DNA of 64,000 bases from assembly GCA_028287135.1 (NCBI GenBank), contig JAQBQE010000059.1, positions 112,353 to 176,352 of the forward strand. Direction: 5' to 3'. Below the pieces are notes generated by a model. It saw only the letters and a list, made by a program, of their open reading frames with translations. It ran no database searches and was not told the origin of the DNA. Below are positions 44,451 to 52,575 of the stretch, piece after piece. Made by a program: the position numbers and the translations under genes. How positions within the stretch are numbered: the first letter of the stretch is position 1; each line of letters opens with the position of its first letter. The DNA comes from Myxococcales bacterium (GTDB lineage: Bacteria; Myxococcota_A; Polyangia; Haliangiales; Haliangiaceae).

Positions 44451-44849
44451 ATGAACCTTCTCGACGCACGCCGACGCGCGCCGCGGATCGCCGTCGACGC
44501 GTTCTGCGGCGTCGCAAGCGATCATGACCTCCAGTACGCGTCGATGAGTAACCTCTCTGCCCTTGGACTGCACCTCGAACACGTGTTCGACCCGGCGACC
44601 GCGAGGCCCGTCGTCCAGCTCGAGATCGAGCTGCCGGGGATCGACGAGGTCCTCTGGACGAGCGCGAAGGTCACGCGCTCCACGTTGACCCGGATCGGCC
44701 GCCACCCCGACGGCCGGCCGCGGTTCTGGTGCCGCGCCGGTCTGATGATCGGCGACACCTCGCGGCGCGACCGGCGCCTGCTGAGGGAGTTCGTCGTCCA
44801 TCAGCTCGTCACGCAGCACACCGTCGCCGACCGCCGTCAGCTTTCTTGA
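44451..44849 (+). CDS. PilZ-domain protein
   Basis: 132 aa, a single-domain protein. The RRRAPRIAVDAFCGV start and the SMSNLSALGLHLE turn match the two PilZ signature parts (RxxxR and (D/N)-x-S-x-x-G), followed by the barrel strands VVQLEIELPGIDEVLWTSAK and RFWCRAGLMIG. The second motif is N-L-S-A-L-G, close to consensus, so cyclic-di-GMP binding is plausible. No enzymatic domain is fused. Stand-alone PilZ proteins often control motility or exopolysaccharide; the target is not evident from neighbours. Confidence 0.8.
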   Translation: MNLLDARRRAPRIAVDAFCGVASDHDLQYASMSNLSALGLHLEHVFDPATARPVVQLEIELPGIDEVLWTSAKVTRSTLTRIGRHPDGRPRFWCRAGLMIGDTSRRDRRLLREFVVHQLVTQHTVADRRQLS

Positions 44850-44923
44850 CGATCGCGACAGACTTCGACCGAGACTGACGCCGCGGCGCGATGCGGTGGT
44901 GAGCTCTCTGCAGCGGGGGCGGT

Positions 44924-45919
44924 TCAACGATCCGGCGCGAACAGCGCAAGCGCGAGTTCGCGGTTTCCCCATTCGAGACTGCCGGTCGTTGCGTCGACAA
45001 GCACGGGCCCGCGCCCATCGGAGGAGATCAGCAGAAGCGTGTCGCGGATCTCGACCCCCGCGCGGTACGCCTCGCGGCGGCTGACCTCGACCTGTGGACC
45101 CGGAAGGCTCTCCCATCGGCCATCGACGAATCGACGCATGTCCGGGACAAGGCGGTCGTCGCGGCGGCGGATCAGGATCGGTACGTCGCCCCTGGCGCCC
45201 ACGCCGAACGTCCACCAGCTCGTTGGCGCCGCAGTCACGGTGACGGCGTTCCCCCGCTCGACAGATCGTTTCCCAGCCGGTGTTGCGAGCGTAGCGTCGA
45301 GCGAGCGCTCGATATCGTCGAGGACGCGGTCGCGCGAACGCAGGTCCTCGAGTGTGCCGGGGCCCGGCTGGAAGGGCTTCAGGTTCGCGAGCTCGCGCAC
45401 CTTGCGCGCCGAGCCGCCGCGCTGCGACTGCCAGCTGGCGAGCTCGCGAAGTGGTTTGAGCTCGTCGTCGCGCAAGCGCCAGGCACCGTCGACCAAGGCC
45501 CACGACGTTACATTCCGGGCATCGCTGCGCGTCGGCGTCGTGAATACGAGCGGGACATCGTCGAAGCCCACCGCGAGCAACACGCCATACGGTGGTGGGG
45601 GCAGGGCGACGGGCGCCTCGCCGAGCGTGACCGCGAACAGGTGGTCCTTCGGCGCGCGCAACCACGCGATCGCTTTTGGCCCCGACCACGCGAGATCGGC
45701 CTCCTCGCATGCGACCGGGAACCTCGCCAGCTCCCGCATGGGGGCACCGAGCGCGATCTCGCGCCACAGGCACGGGCCGGTCTTGCCTTCGAACGTCCAG
45801 AGCGCAAAGGCCGGTCGAACGCGGTCGTTCGACGTGGAGACCGGGGGCTCCGCACCTTCCGGCTCGGCGCCTCGGCACGCCATCAGGACGAGGAGCGCCA
45901 ACGTTCGCTGCGGGTGCAT
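44924..45919 (-). CDS. Hypothetical lipoprotein
   Basis: 331 aa. Lipobox LMAC (Cys 15) after a short hydrophobic segment. The rest is a mostly beta protein with regular W/F and charged positions (FALWTFEGKTGPCLWREIAL, AWLRAPKDHLFAVTLGEAPV, LLLISSDGRGPVLVDATTGS), perhaps a degenerate propeller. No family recognised. Divergent from the FHA-cyclase gene with 55 bp between starts, so the promoters overlap and co-regulation is possible. Confidence 0.78.
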   Translation of the reverse strand: MHPQRTLALLVLMACRGAEPEGAEPPVSTSNDRVRPAFALWTFEGKTGPCLWREIALGAPMRELARFPVACEEADLAWSGPKAIAWLRAPKDHLFAVTLGEAPVALPPPPYGVLLAVGFDDVPLVFTTPTRSDARNVTSWALVDGAWRLRDDELKPLRELASWQSQRGGSARKVRELANLKPFQPGPGTLEDLRSRDRVLDDIERSLDATLATPAGKRSVERGNAVTVTAAPTSWWTFGVGARGDVPILIRRRDDRLVPDMRRFVDGRWESLPGPQVEVSRREAYRAGVEIRDTLLLISSDGRGPVLVDATTGSLEWGNRELALALFAPDR

Positions 45920-45974
45920 CTCGGCGGACGTTACTGCGTTCCGGTGCCCTCCTCGCCGATACTATGTGCCGGGC

Positions 45975-47675
45975 ATGCCTCGTATCATCTACATCACCGA
46001 CCAGGGCTGGCAGGCGATCGAGTTGCAACCGCATCAAGGTGTCGGGCGACATCCGAGCAACGCGATCCAGCTGCTCGACACGATCGTGAGCAAGGAACAC
46101 TGCGTGATCGAGGAGCAGGGCCCGTCGATGATGCTCCGGGATCTCGGCAGCATGAACGGCACGTACGTGAGCGGCGAACGGGTCACGGGCTCGCGCGTCC
46201 TGCGTCACGGGGACGAGATCCGGTTGGGGAACACCACGCTCCAGTTCGACGATGGGTCCACGCCCTTCCACTTCGTACCCCCACCGCCGTCACCAGGCGT
46301 GATTCATCACCCGTTTGTCGCGAACTTCGATCCCGCTACCGGAGCTCCCCTCACCGGAGGCACGCCGCAGTGGATGGTCAAGAAGCGTACGGCGGGCGCG
46401 ATCGAGGTGCCGGCACACGATCACCTGGTCAGCGTCGATAACTCCAAGCACGCCATCGGCCAGCAGGTGTCCGCGCAGAGCAAGGAGTTCTTGCCGTTCG
46501 ACGAGGCCGCCCGCGACAACGCTGCGTTGCGCCTGGACTACGAGCGGCTGCGGATCACGTGGGAGTTGCTGCGCGAGATCGGTCTCGAGCGCGACTTCGA
46601 TACGCTGCTGTCGAAGATCCTCGTCGCGCTGTTTCGGTTCGTCGATGCCGATCGCGGCGTGATCTTGCTCAAGGAGCCCGACGGTACGCTGACGCCGCGC
46701 GCCCACCGTCGCCGCGACGGCGCCAACGTGCCGATCAATATCTCGTCGACGATCCTCGCGCATGTCACGAAGGAACGGGCAGGCGTCATGACCCACGATG
46801 CAGGGTCGGACTTTGGCGCCGGCGGTAAGTCGATGTTCTTGAACCGCATCACCAGCGCGATCGTCGTGCCACTGCTTCACGAGAAGGACGTCATCGGTGC
46901 GTTGTGGCTCGACTCCGAGAGGATCGCGTCCTTCAAGCCCAAGGATCTCGAATTGCTCACCGCCGTCGGCAATCAGGTCGCGATGCTGATCTCCAACACG
47001 TTGCTCGGCCTCAAGGTGCAGCAGGAGATCATGACGCGCGATCGATTCTCGCGGCTGCTTTCGCCCAACGTTGCGGAGCAGGTGATCTCCGGCAAGCTGG
47101 ACATCAAGAAGGGTGGCATCCACGTTCCGATGGCCACCGTCTTCAACAGCGACCTTCGTGGCTTCACGCGCATGAGCGAGGCCATACCGGCCGAGGCGAT
47201 GGTCGAGCTGTTGAACGAATACTTCGAGCTGATGGTCGAGTGCATCTTCAAGTTCGAGGGCACGCTCGACAAGTTCATGGGCGACGGCATCATGGCGTTC
47301 TGGGGCGCGCCCGCCTTCCACGCGGACGATGCGGTGCGCTGCGTGCAGTGCTCGCTCGAACAGCTGGAGGTCCTCGACCAGCTCAACGCACACCGCGCAT
47401 CGCTCGGTGCGGCCCCGCTCGCGGCGGGCATCGGAATTCACACCGGATCCCTGATCTCCGGCTACGTCGGGAGCTCGAAGTCGCTCTCGTACACCGTCAT
47501 CGGCGACACCGTGAACACGAGCGCGCGCCTGTGCGGCATCGCGGCCGGGGGTCAGATCCTCGTGTCGGAAACGACGGCGAACCATCTCGGCGGGCGGTTC
47601 CCCCTCCAGCCGTTGCCGGACGCTGCGCTCAAGGGCAAAGAGAAGCCGATGAAGATCTTCGAAGTCCGTCGCTAG
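45975..47675 (+). CDS. FHA-GAF-class III adenylate/guanylate cyclase
   Basis: 566 aa. FHA domain (about 1-85): GVGRHPSNAIQL, VSKEHCVIEE, LRDLGSMNGTYVSG contain the phosphothreonine-binding G-R, S-x-x-H and N-G motifs. GAF domain (about 190-350): LERDFDTLLSKILVALF to LLTAVGNQVAMLI. Cyclase domain (about 380-566): VFNSDLRGFTRMSEAI with the first metal Asp, KFMGDGIMAFWGAP with the second, and YTVIGDTVNTSARL. It lacks transmembrane helices, so it is cytosolic. The FHA domain links it to the abundant Ser/Thr kinases. Makes cAMP or cGMP; which one cannot be told by eye. Confidence 0.92.
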   Translation: MPRIIYITDQGWQAIELQPHQGVGRHPSNAIQLLDTIVSKEHCVIEEQGPSMMLRDLGSMNGTYVSGERVTGSRVLRHGDEIRLGNTTLQFDDGSTPFHFVPPPPSPGVIHHPFVANFDPATGAPLTGGTPQWMVKKRTAGAIEVPAHDHLVSVDNSKHAIGQQVSAQSKEFLPFDEAARDNAALRLDYERLRITWELLREIGLERDFDTLLSKILVALFRFVDADRGVILLKEPDGTLTPRAHRRRDGANVPINISSTILAHVTKERAGVMTHDAGSDFGAGGKSMFLNRITSAIVVPLLHEKDVIGALWLDSERIASFKPKDLELLTAVGNQVAMLISNTLLGLKVQQEIMTRDRFSRLLSPNVAEQVISGKLDIKKGGIHVPMATVFNSDLRGFTRMSEAIPAEAMVELLNEYFELMVECIFKFEGTLDKFMGDGIMAFWGAPAFHADDAVRCVQCSLEQLEVLDQLNAHRASLGAAPLAAGIGIHTGSLISGYVGSSKSLSYTVIGDTVNTSARLCGIAAGGQILVSETTANHLGGRFPLQPLPDAALKGKEKPMKIFEVRR

Positions 47676-47711
47676 CTGTTCGACAGGGCTGCCGAGCAGG
47701 GCGACGCGCGG

Positions 47712-47954
47712 ATGTCCGCGCTGGCTGCTAGCAAGCCCGGCTCGGTGTTTGTCGCCGATGCATTCGAGCAGAAAGGCGGGTCGTGGTGGTTCATCGGCGA
47801 TGATTTCCGAAGCGTGACGAAGCGCGAGATGGTGGCGCGGTACTTCGGTCTCGGTCGGGTTTCGTTGCGCGCCAACAACCCGAGGCCGATGGGCGGTTTG
47901 AAGGGTGTGCCGCAGAGCTCGCCGGGAACCGTTACGCCGGGACTCGGGAGGTAG
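47712..47954 (+). CDS. Possible short hypothetical protein or gene fragment
   Basis: 80 aa, uncertain. The first ~60 residues read like protein (GSVFVADAFEQKGGSWWFIG, KREMVARYFGLGRVSLR), and the same frame continues upstream without a stop almost to the cyclase end, suggesting the tail of a longer gene. The last 20 residues overlap a minus-strand glycosyltransferase fragment. No family recognised. Confidence 0.35.
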   Translation: MSALAASKPGSVFVADAFEQKGGSWWFIGDDFRSVTKREMVARYFGLGRVSLRANNPRPMGGLKGVPQSSPGTVTPGLGR

Positions 47955-48310
47955 TGATCGTCTCGATCGTTGCACCCCACGCGTCGTTGTTTCGAACGAC
48001 CTCCTTCGCACGCTCGATCATGAGCTCGTGATTGCGCAGCCACGAGCTGCGGGCCTCGTCTTTGATCTTGAGCTCGTCCAGCACCCGATGCTTCGTCGGA
48101 TTCCACTGGTGCAGCATCGTGGTCCGGTTCGTGATCCACGAGGTCCGCAGACCCCTGGCCTCGGCGCGACGCACCAGGTCGGTATCGACGGCTCCCCACC
48201 ACAACATGTCTTCGTCGTAGCCACGCACATCGAAGAGGAAACTCCGCCTCAGGGCCTGGATCCCGCCCGTGCCGTAGGTTCCACGCACGGTGGCTCGTTG
48301 CGCGAGCAGC
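47932..48310 (-). pseudogene. C-terminal fragment of a family 2 glycosyltransferase
   Basis: One minus-strand frame encodes GTGGIQALRRSFLFDVRGYD and EDMLWWGAVDTDLVRRAEAR, the acceptor-domain block of GT2/galactosyltransferase-C enzymes, then a Trp/His-rich end (RTTMLHQWNPTKHRVLDELK) and a stop at 47934-47932. The nucleotide-sugar-binding N-terminal half is missing. The frame is entered from the membrane-protein remnant directly upstream, so this is a chimeric or frameshifted end. Confidence 0.65.
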
Positions 48311-49187
48311 GCGCGATCGCATCGCGTTGATCCTTCGGCGCCGGGGTGTGCCCGGAGAAGGGCAGATTCCACAGTGCACGCCTCTTGTCGACGACGATCG
48401 GCAGCCAGTCGCGCGGTGAATAGACGGCTCGTATCTTCGCCTGGATGTTCTTGTGGACGAGGATGTCGGTGCCGGCGAGCGTCCGCTCGAGCTCGGCATC
48501 GGTGATGGGATCGACGTGCGCGAGCGTGCCCACGATGTCGAACACCGCGAGGGAGTGCGAGTAGTGCATCTGGTGGTCGGTCAGGGCGGCGTTGACGCCG
48601 AACGCCATGAACGTGATCGCGAGCCACGCTCCGAGGGCGATCGCATAGCGACGGATCCAGTGCAGGCTCGGCCGCCACTCGAAGCACAGAATCACGAGCG
48701 GCATCGTCGCCGCGAACGCGTTGTACCGGAACGCCGTCGCGAGCATCAGCGAACCGAGCGCGCCGATCCGCACGGAGCGTCGCGAGCTGAGCAGTGCACC
48801 GAATCCGAGCGTGAGGAAGCCTGCCATAAAGCAGTCCTTCCAGATCACCGCCATTGGCAACATCACCGGTGGGAACACCAGCAGTCCACTCGCGGCGATC
48901 GCCGCGCCGCGGCGCCCGAACGTCCGGCGAAAGAGTAGATAGAGTCCGAGCTCGAAGATCGTCACCTGGAGAACGAGCATGCCGAGCGGACCCGCGAGGA
49001 TCGTATCGACGACCCGCCAGAGCGCAGCCATGATCGGGGGGTGGCCGTCGCTGTACATGCCCGCGCGCGCCTCGATCAGTGGATCGAACGAGTCCTGGGT
49101 CATCTGGCCGGGGTACGCGTACCCGACGACGAACAGCCAGCCTACGAGAAGGATCGCCAGCGGGAACGCGTGGCTCGCAGCGCACCG
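48300..49187 (-). pseudogene. Truncated polytopic glycosyltransferase-like membrane protein
   Basis: About 290 residues of a multi-pass protein: a first helix (PLAILLVGWLFVVGYAYPG) without a start codon in frame (a TAA precedes it near 49187), the periplasmic loop MTQDSFDPLIEARAGMYSDG with HPP as in ArnT/PMT-type transferases, then several helices (MLVLQVTIFELGLYLLF, LGFGALL, LVILCFEW). An internal ATG at 49103 gives an open frame to 48249, but after NLPFSGHTPAP the sequence stops resembling a protein and homology continues in another frame as a GT2 tail. Both ends are therefore damaged. Confidence 0.65.
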
Positions 49188-49249
49188 TTACTGACGGATG
49201 AGAGCCTGGACACGACCCGCAGCAATATAGGCTGTGGCGGGCCGAGCAA

Positions 49250-49312
49250 CAGCCGCGTGGTCGACGACGTCGCGTCGCTCGGGGGCGGCGCCGATACGAC
49301 GGGCGCACCGCG
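49250..49312 (+). pseudogene. Short ADP-ribosylglycohydrolase fragment
   Basis: About 55 bp encode RVVDDVASLGGGADTTGA, clearly matching RVVGDVVSLGGDADTTGA in the larger remnant at 58339-58395, with some base differences. The metal-binding Asp of G-G-D-A-D is Gly here. Nothing else of the gene is recognisable on either side. An isolated scrap of a second, more decayed copy. Confidence 0.6.
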
Positions 49313-49363
49313 ACGCCGCTCCTGCTGACGCCGCGCGATGCGTTCGTGAGCGAACGTTCGCCA

Positions 49364-50152
49364 TCACGGGTCGACAAAGATGTCGTCGCGGTCGTGCAAC
49401 GCGGCCGCGATCGAGGCCTCGTCGTACGGGTCGCCGACCGCGGGATCGATCGCGCGCCCGGTCCGGACCCCCGCGGCGGCCCCGTACGTCTCGAAGTTGG
49501 GGGCGCTGTGTCGGCGGACGAGCTCGCCGATGACACGCGAGCCCCAGAACGAGAACATGTGGTCCTTGCAACTCACGAGCGTGCCCACCCGCGCCGCACC
49601 GAGCACGTTCGTCGCGTAGCTCGTGCAATTGCCATAGAGCACGCCGCTGACGTCGAGGTCACCGAACACAAGGAGCTCGGCGCCGGTGACGACGTGGTGA
49701 GCGCGGAGCGAACCGAACACGACGACGGCGTTGGACCGGAACGGCTGGAACAGCCGTCCTGTGATCGTCAGGTCGCCCAGGATGTACAGGTTCGAGCCCT
49801 CCTGACACATGCGAAGCTCGTCGACCGTGACATCGCCATCGACGACCTGGACGCTCGGCTGGAACAGCCTCTCGACGTCGACGGAACCATCGACGTCACC
49901 GGACACGTTGCGCAACTCGTAGGCGCGGGGCTCGAACAGCTCGCGGGCCGCGGCGAGCGTGGCGATGCGACCGCCAAGATACCTCGGGCTGCGGGCGGCG
50001 TGCGCCGCGGCGACCTCCTCCTGTTCGCGCTGGCGGCGGAGCACGGAGGGATCGATGGGCGCGGGGCCCACGGGCGTGGCCGCCGGCTTCGGCGTCGGCT
50101 TCGGCGTCGCCGTGAGGCCCTTCGCTAACAGCTGGTCCTTGAGCGATCCCAT
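49364..50152 (-). CDS. Beta-helix repeat protein, bactofilin-like
   Basis: 262 aa from the ATG at 50152; further upstream the frame is Arg/Ala-rich and unlikely. The N-terminal ~85 residues hold a Lys/Pro linker and a charged helix. The rest shows short parallel-beta-helix rungs (VERLFQPSVQVVDGDVTVDE, NLYILGDLTITGRLFQ, AELLVFGDLDVSGVLYGN), the G-D-L-x-V pattern of polymer-forming cytoskeletal proteins (bactofilin/CcmA). It is longer than usual bactofilins, so this may be a related right-handed beta-helix protein. Role in cell shape or a scaffold is inferred. Confidence 0.7.
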   Translation of the reverse strand: MGSLKDQLLAKGLTATPKPTPKPAATPVGPAPIDPSVLRRQREQEEVAAAHAARSPRYLGGRIATLAAARELFEPRAYELRNVSGDVDGSVDVERLFQPSVQVVDGDVTVDELRMCQEGSNLYILGDLTITGRLFQPFRSNAVVVFGSLRAHHVVTGAELLVFGDLDVSGVLYGNCTSYATNVLGAARVGTLVSCKDHMFSFWGSRVIGELVRRHSAPNFETYGAAAGVRTGRAIDPAVGDPYDEASIAAALHDRDDIFVDP

Positions 50153-50277
50153 GTCGCATCTTCGCGCAGCCGCGTGCGCGCGTCGACGGCATGACCGTCC
50201 GATCGCCTTCGGGACCAGGCGCGGCCATTGCGCGCCCTGGCGATCGTGCACATGCTGACCACTGCACCGGAGGAGAC

Positions 50278-50562
50278 ATGCTCACCACCATCCTGATCGG
50301 ATTCTTCAGCGGTTTGTTCGCGCGCTGGGTCAAGCCGGGCGCTCAACGGCTGGGCTGGATCATGACGTCGCTCGTCGGTATCGGCGGTGCGGTGCTCGCG
50401 ACCTTCATCGGGCAGGCTCTCGGCTGGTACGAGCACGGCGACCGCGCCGGGTTTCTCGCGTCCGTGGGTGGTGCGGTCGTGCTGTTGATCCTCTACGAGG
50501 CGATCAAGCCACGCCCCGCGCCGGCCACGTTGATTGCGCCGAGCGACGGGGCTCGGCGCTGA
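50278..50562 (+). CDS. Small membrane protein, GlsB/YeaQ/YmgE-like
   Basis: 94 aa; GGAGGA lies 6 nt before the ATG at 50278. Three hydrophobic helices (LTTILIGFFSGLFARWV, IMTSLVGIGGAVLATFIGQA, FLASVGGAVVLLILYEAI) with Gly-rich packing as in the transglycosylase-associated/GlsB-YeaQ family, linked to general stress and envelope conditions. The second helix has the family G-x-G-G-A pattern. Monocistronic. Confidence 0.82.
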   Translation: MLTTILIGFFSGLFARWVKPGAQRLGWIMTSLVGIGGAVLATFIGQALGWYEHGDRAGFLASVGGAVVLLILYEAIKPRPAPATLIAPSDGARR

Positions 50563-50699
50563 CGTCGCGCCTACGGCTGCAACGCCGCGACCCGCACTCC
50601 GCTCCCGATTCATGACTGGGTGACATGCGTCGCATCGCGAGCCAGCTCGAATCGTCCACGCGCGTCGCTGCTACAACAACAGGCATGACGGCTCACACG

Positions 50700-50845
50700 A
50701 TGGAATACCGGAAGCTCGGCGCGACCGGAACCGCGGTGTCGCGCATCGCGCTCGGCACGATGTACTTCGGCGGCGAGACCGAGGAAGCAGATGCCTTCTC
50801 GATCATGGACGCCTTCGTCGAGGCCGGCGGCAATCTCGTGGACCG
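50700..50845 (+). pseudogene. Aldo/keto reductase N-terminal fragment
   Basis: The first ~48 residues of an aldo/keto reductase are intact (MEYRKLGATGTAVSRIALGT, EEADAFSIMDAFVEAGGN) and break off after NLVD, just where the catalytic Asp-Thr-Ala would follow. The next bases belong to an esterase gene end in another frame. The rest of the reductase (about 270 residues) is absent. Confidence 0.78.
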
Positions 50846-51094
50846 TTCGTGGAGGCGCAGCCGGTCCCGGCTCGATCGCGGATCTACCTCGACATCGGCG
50901 CGCGCGAGGGCGAGGGACGGATGTTGCCGATCGTCGAGCGGTTCGCGGCGCGGTTGCGCGCGCGGGGCTGGGGCGAGCCAGCCGAGCGCGGCGCGCGGCG
51001 CGTGATGATGCGGCCCGATGCGCGCGGCCGGCACGACGAGCGCGCGTGGCGGCGGCGGTTTCCCAAGGCGCTGCGCTTCGTGCTCGCCACCTGA
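50846..51094 (+). pseudogene. Enterochelin-esterase-like C-terminal fragment
   Basis: About 80 residues of a putative esterase end: PARSRIYLDIGAREGEGRML, VERFAARLRARGW and GRHDERAWRRRFPKALRFVL, where the His of G-R-H-D-E is the catalytic His of this hydrolase group. It lacks the signal, core and nucleophile. It is joined abruptly to the aldo/keto reductase fragment. Confidence 0.75.
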
Positions 51095-51197
51095 CGCTCC
51101 GAGCGCCGCGCGAGCAAGGCGGCTGAGTATCGTTGCCGCGGGCACTTGCAGACTCATTGTGTGGACCCCGCGCAGGCCGCCGACTAGATTGCGTGGC

Positions 51198-51791
51198 ATG
51201 TCGCAGGGTTTGATGGCTTACCTCACGTGGAACGTCGAAGCCTTCACGGAGAGTGTTCGCGAGGTAGCGCGCTCGCTCAACGAGGCCACCGGCGAGCTCG
51301 ATACGCTCGAGCGGGATCTCGCGTCGCCTATCTCGTGGCGAGATGCGGCGCAGCATCTGACATTTCGCACCGGCCTCCATGCCGATGCCGGTGAGATGTA
51401 CTGGGCCCTCGCCGAGCGCACGATCGGCAGCTTCAAGAGTCGGGTTCTTCCGAACGCGCCGTTCATGCCTTGCTCGATCGACCGCCTCGTCGAGGTGGAT
51501 GAGGAGCTCGAGCGTCAGGCAATCCCGATCAAGGTCACCGATCTTGTTCTCGGAGACAGTCGATACCCGTGGATCCCGCGGCCGAGGAGCGGCTCTCCAC
51601 TCGTGTCGTGGTGGAATCCCTACGACATCGAGGATGCGCAGGCCGCGATGATCGCAGCGAGGTCCCCCAGCGACCCGTGGCTGGCCGAGGTGATCGTCAC
51701 GCTTCAGGGCTGGTTCGCGGCCGTCGGGTCGAGCAAGCCGTTTCCAGGGTGGGCCGACTCGAAGCCGTGCATCGTCGGCTTTTACTACTAG
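51198..51791 (+). CDS. Hypothetical protein, possibly DUF7691-like
   Basis: 197 aa, ATG at 51198. A compact acidic/aromatic protein with no signal or membrane helix. It begins SQGLMAYLTWNVEAFTESV and ends in an aromatic FYY; a W-W-N-P-Y motif and PWLAEVIVTLQGWFAAVG stand out. The pattern recalls small families often linked to polymorphic-toxin immunity (such as DUF7691), but I am not certain. Same strand as the preceding gene fragments, no operon evident. Confidence 0.68.
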   Translation: MSQGLMAYLTWNVEAFTESVREVARSLNEATGELDTLERDLASPISWRDAAQHLTFRTGLHADAGEMYWALAERTIGSFKSRVLPNAPFMPCSIDRLVEVDEELERQAIPIKVTDLVLGDSRYPWIPRPRSGSPLVSWWNPYDIEDAQAAMIAARSPSDPWLAEVIVTLQGWFAAVGSSKPFPGWADSKPCIVGFYY

Positions 51792-51817
51792 CGGTCGACG
51801 CAAGGCCCCGGCGAGGG

Positions 51818-52399
51818 TCACCCATCAGAGGGCAGGGACACGCTCGCGCTCGTCGCGGTGACGAGCGCGCGCATGTAGTCCACCTTGATCTGTCGCTGAA
51901 CTCGGTGCGCGACCGGGGCGCCAAGTCGCGCGAGCCACGCGTCCGGGCGTGCGTGCGCAGCGGTGTATGCGCGCACCCGACCATCGGCCCGTCGCTCGAC
52001 GGTGAAGCTCTCCTCGCCCGATTCGGCGTGGCCGGGCAGCGTCCCGTAGCCGTAGGAGAATCGATCCGGCGTCTCGTCGACGAACACGATCCGGCACGGG
52101 TTGCTCGACCACAGAGGCCCGATGCGTGCGCACACGATCACGTTTGCACCGAGGATGACGCGCGCATCGACGGGATAGAGGAAGAGGTACGGCAAGCGGT
52201 GCGTGGCGAACGCACACAACGCATCGCGCGCCTCGTCGTAAGGCATGTCGAGGATCACGTCGTGCGCCTCTCGCCCGAACCCGGGACGTTGCTGCGCGAG
52301 CCGGCTCATCCCGACCTCCGGATACGTGAGCTCGAGTGCTGCCACCCGAGACAGCAGGCGATCCAGGGTGGCCGGTGTCGGCTTGCGCAAGGACCACAT
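51818..52399 (-). CDS. DUF1990 family protein
   Basis: 193 aa from ATG at 52399. Matches the DUF1990 pattern: TLDRLLSRVAALELTYPEVG, a Gly-His-type strand, VIVCARIGPLWSSNPCRIVF, FSYGYGTLPGHAESGEESFT and PDAWLARLGAPVAHRVQRQI. Family function is unknown (START-like fold suspected). The frame continues upstream through the 31-bp repeat at 52447-52477 without a stop, but homology begins only at 52399. Tail-to-tail with the preceding plus-strand gene. Confidence 0.85.
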   Translation of the reverse strand: MWSLRKPTPATLDRLLSRVAALELTYPEVGMSRLAQQRPGFGREAHDVILDMPYDEARDALCAFATHRLPYLFLYPVDARVILGANVIVCARIGPLWSSNPCRIVFVDETPDRFSYGYGTLPGHAESGEESFTVERRADGRVRAYTAAHARPDAWLARLGAPVAHRVQRQIKVDYMRALVTATSASVSLPSDG

Positions 52400-52446
52400 G
52401 GCTATTCGCCCGGTATGCTGTTCAACGCGCCGATCGTACCCCTTTC

Positions 52447-52477
52447 GGGCTTGCGACCCCAACGTGGGACGGGGCGG
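52447..52477 (+). repeat. 31-bp dispersed repeat, copy 1
   Basis: The core GACCCCAACGTGGGACGGGG is shared with copies at 53561 and 55193. It contains the short inverted repeat CCCA/TGGG. The ~30 bp after it also partly resemble those after copy 3, so the element may be 60-80 bp. It lies 48 bp upstream of the DUF1990 start. Confidence 0.7.
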
Positions 52478-52575
52478 CAAATTCTGACCGATTCACCAAC
52501 CCCGGTCCGGGACACTCCGGGACGCTCTCCACCGCGACATCTGACGTGCGATAGCTGCATCGACAAGGGGCCCGC

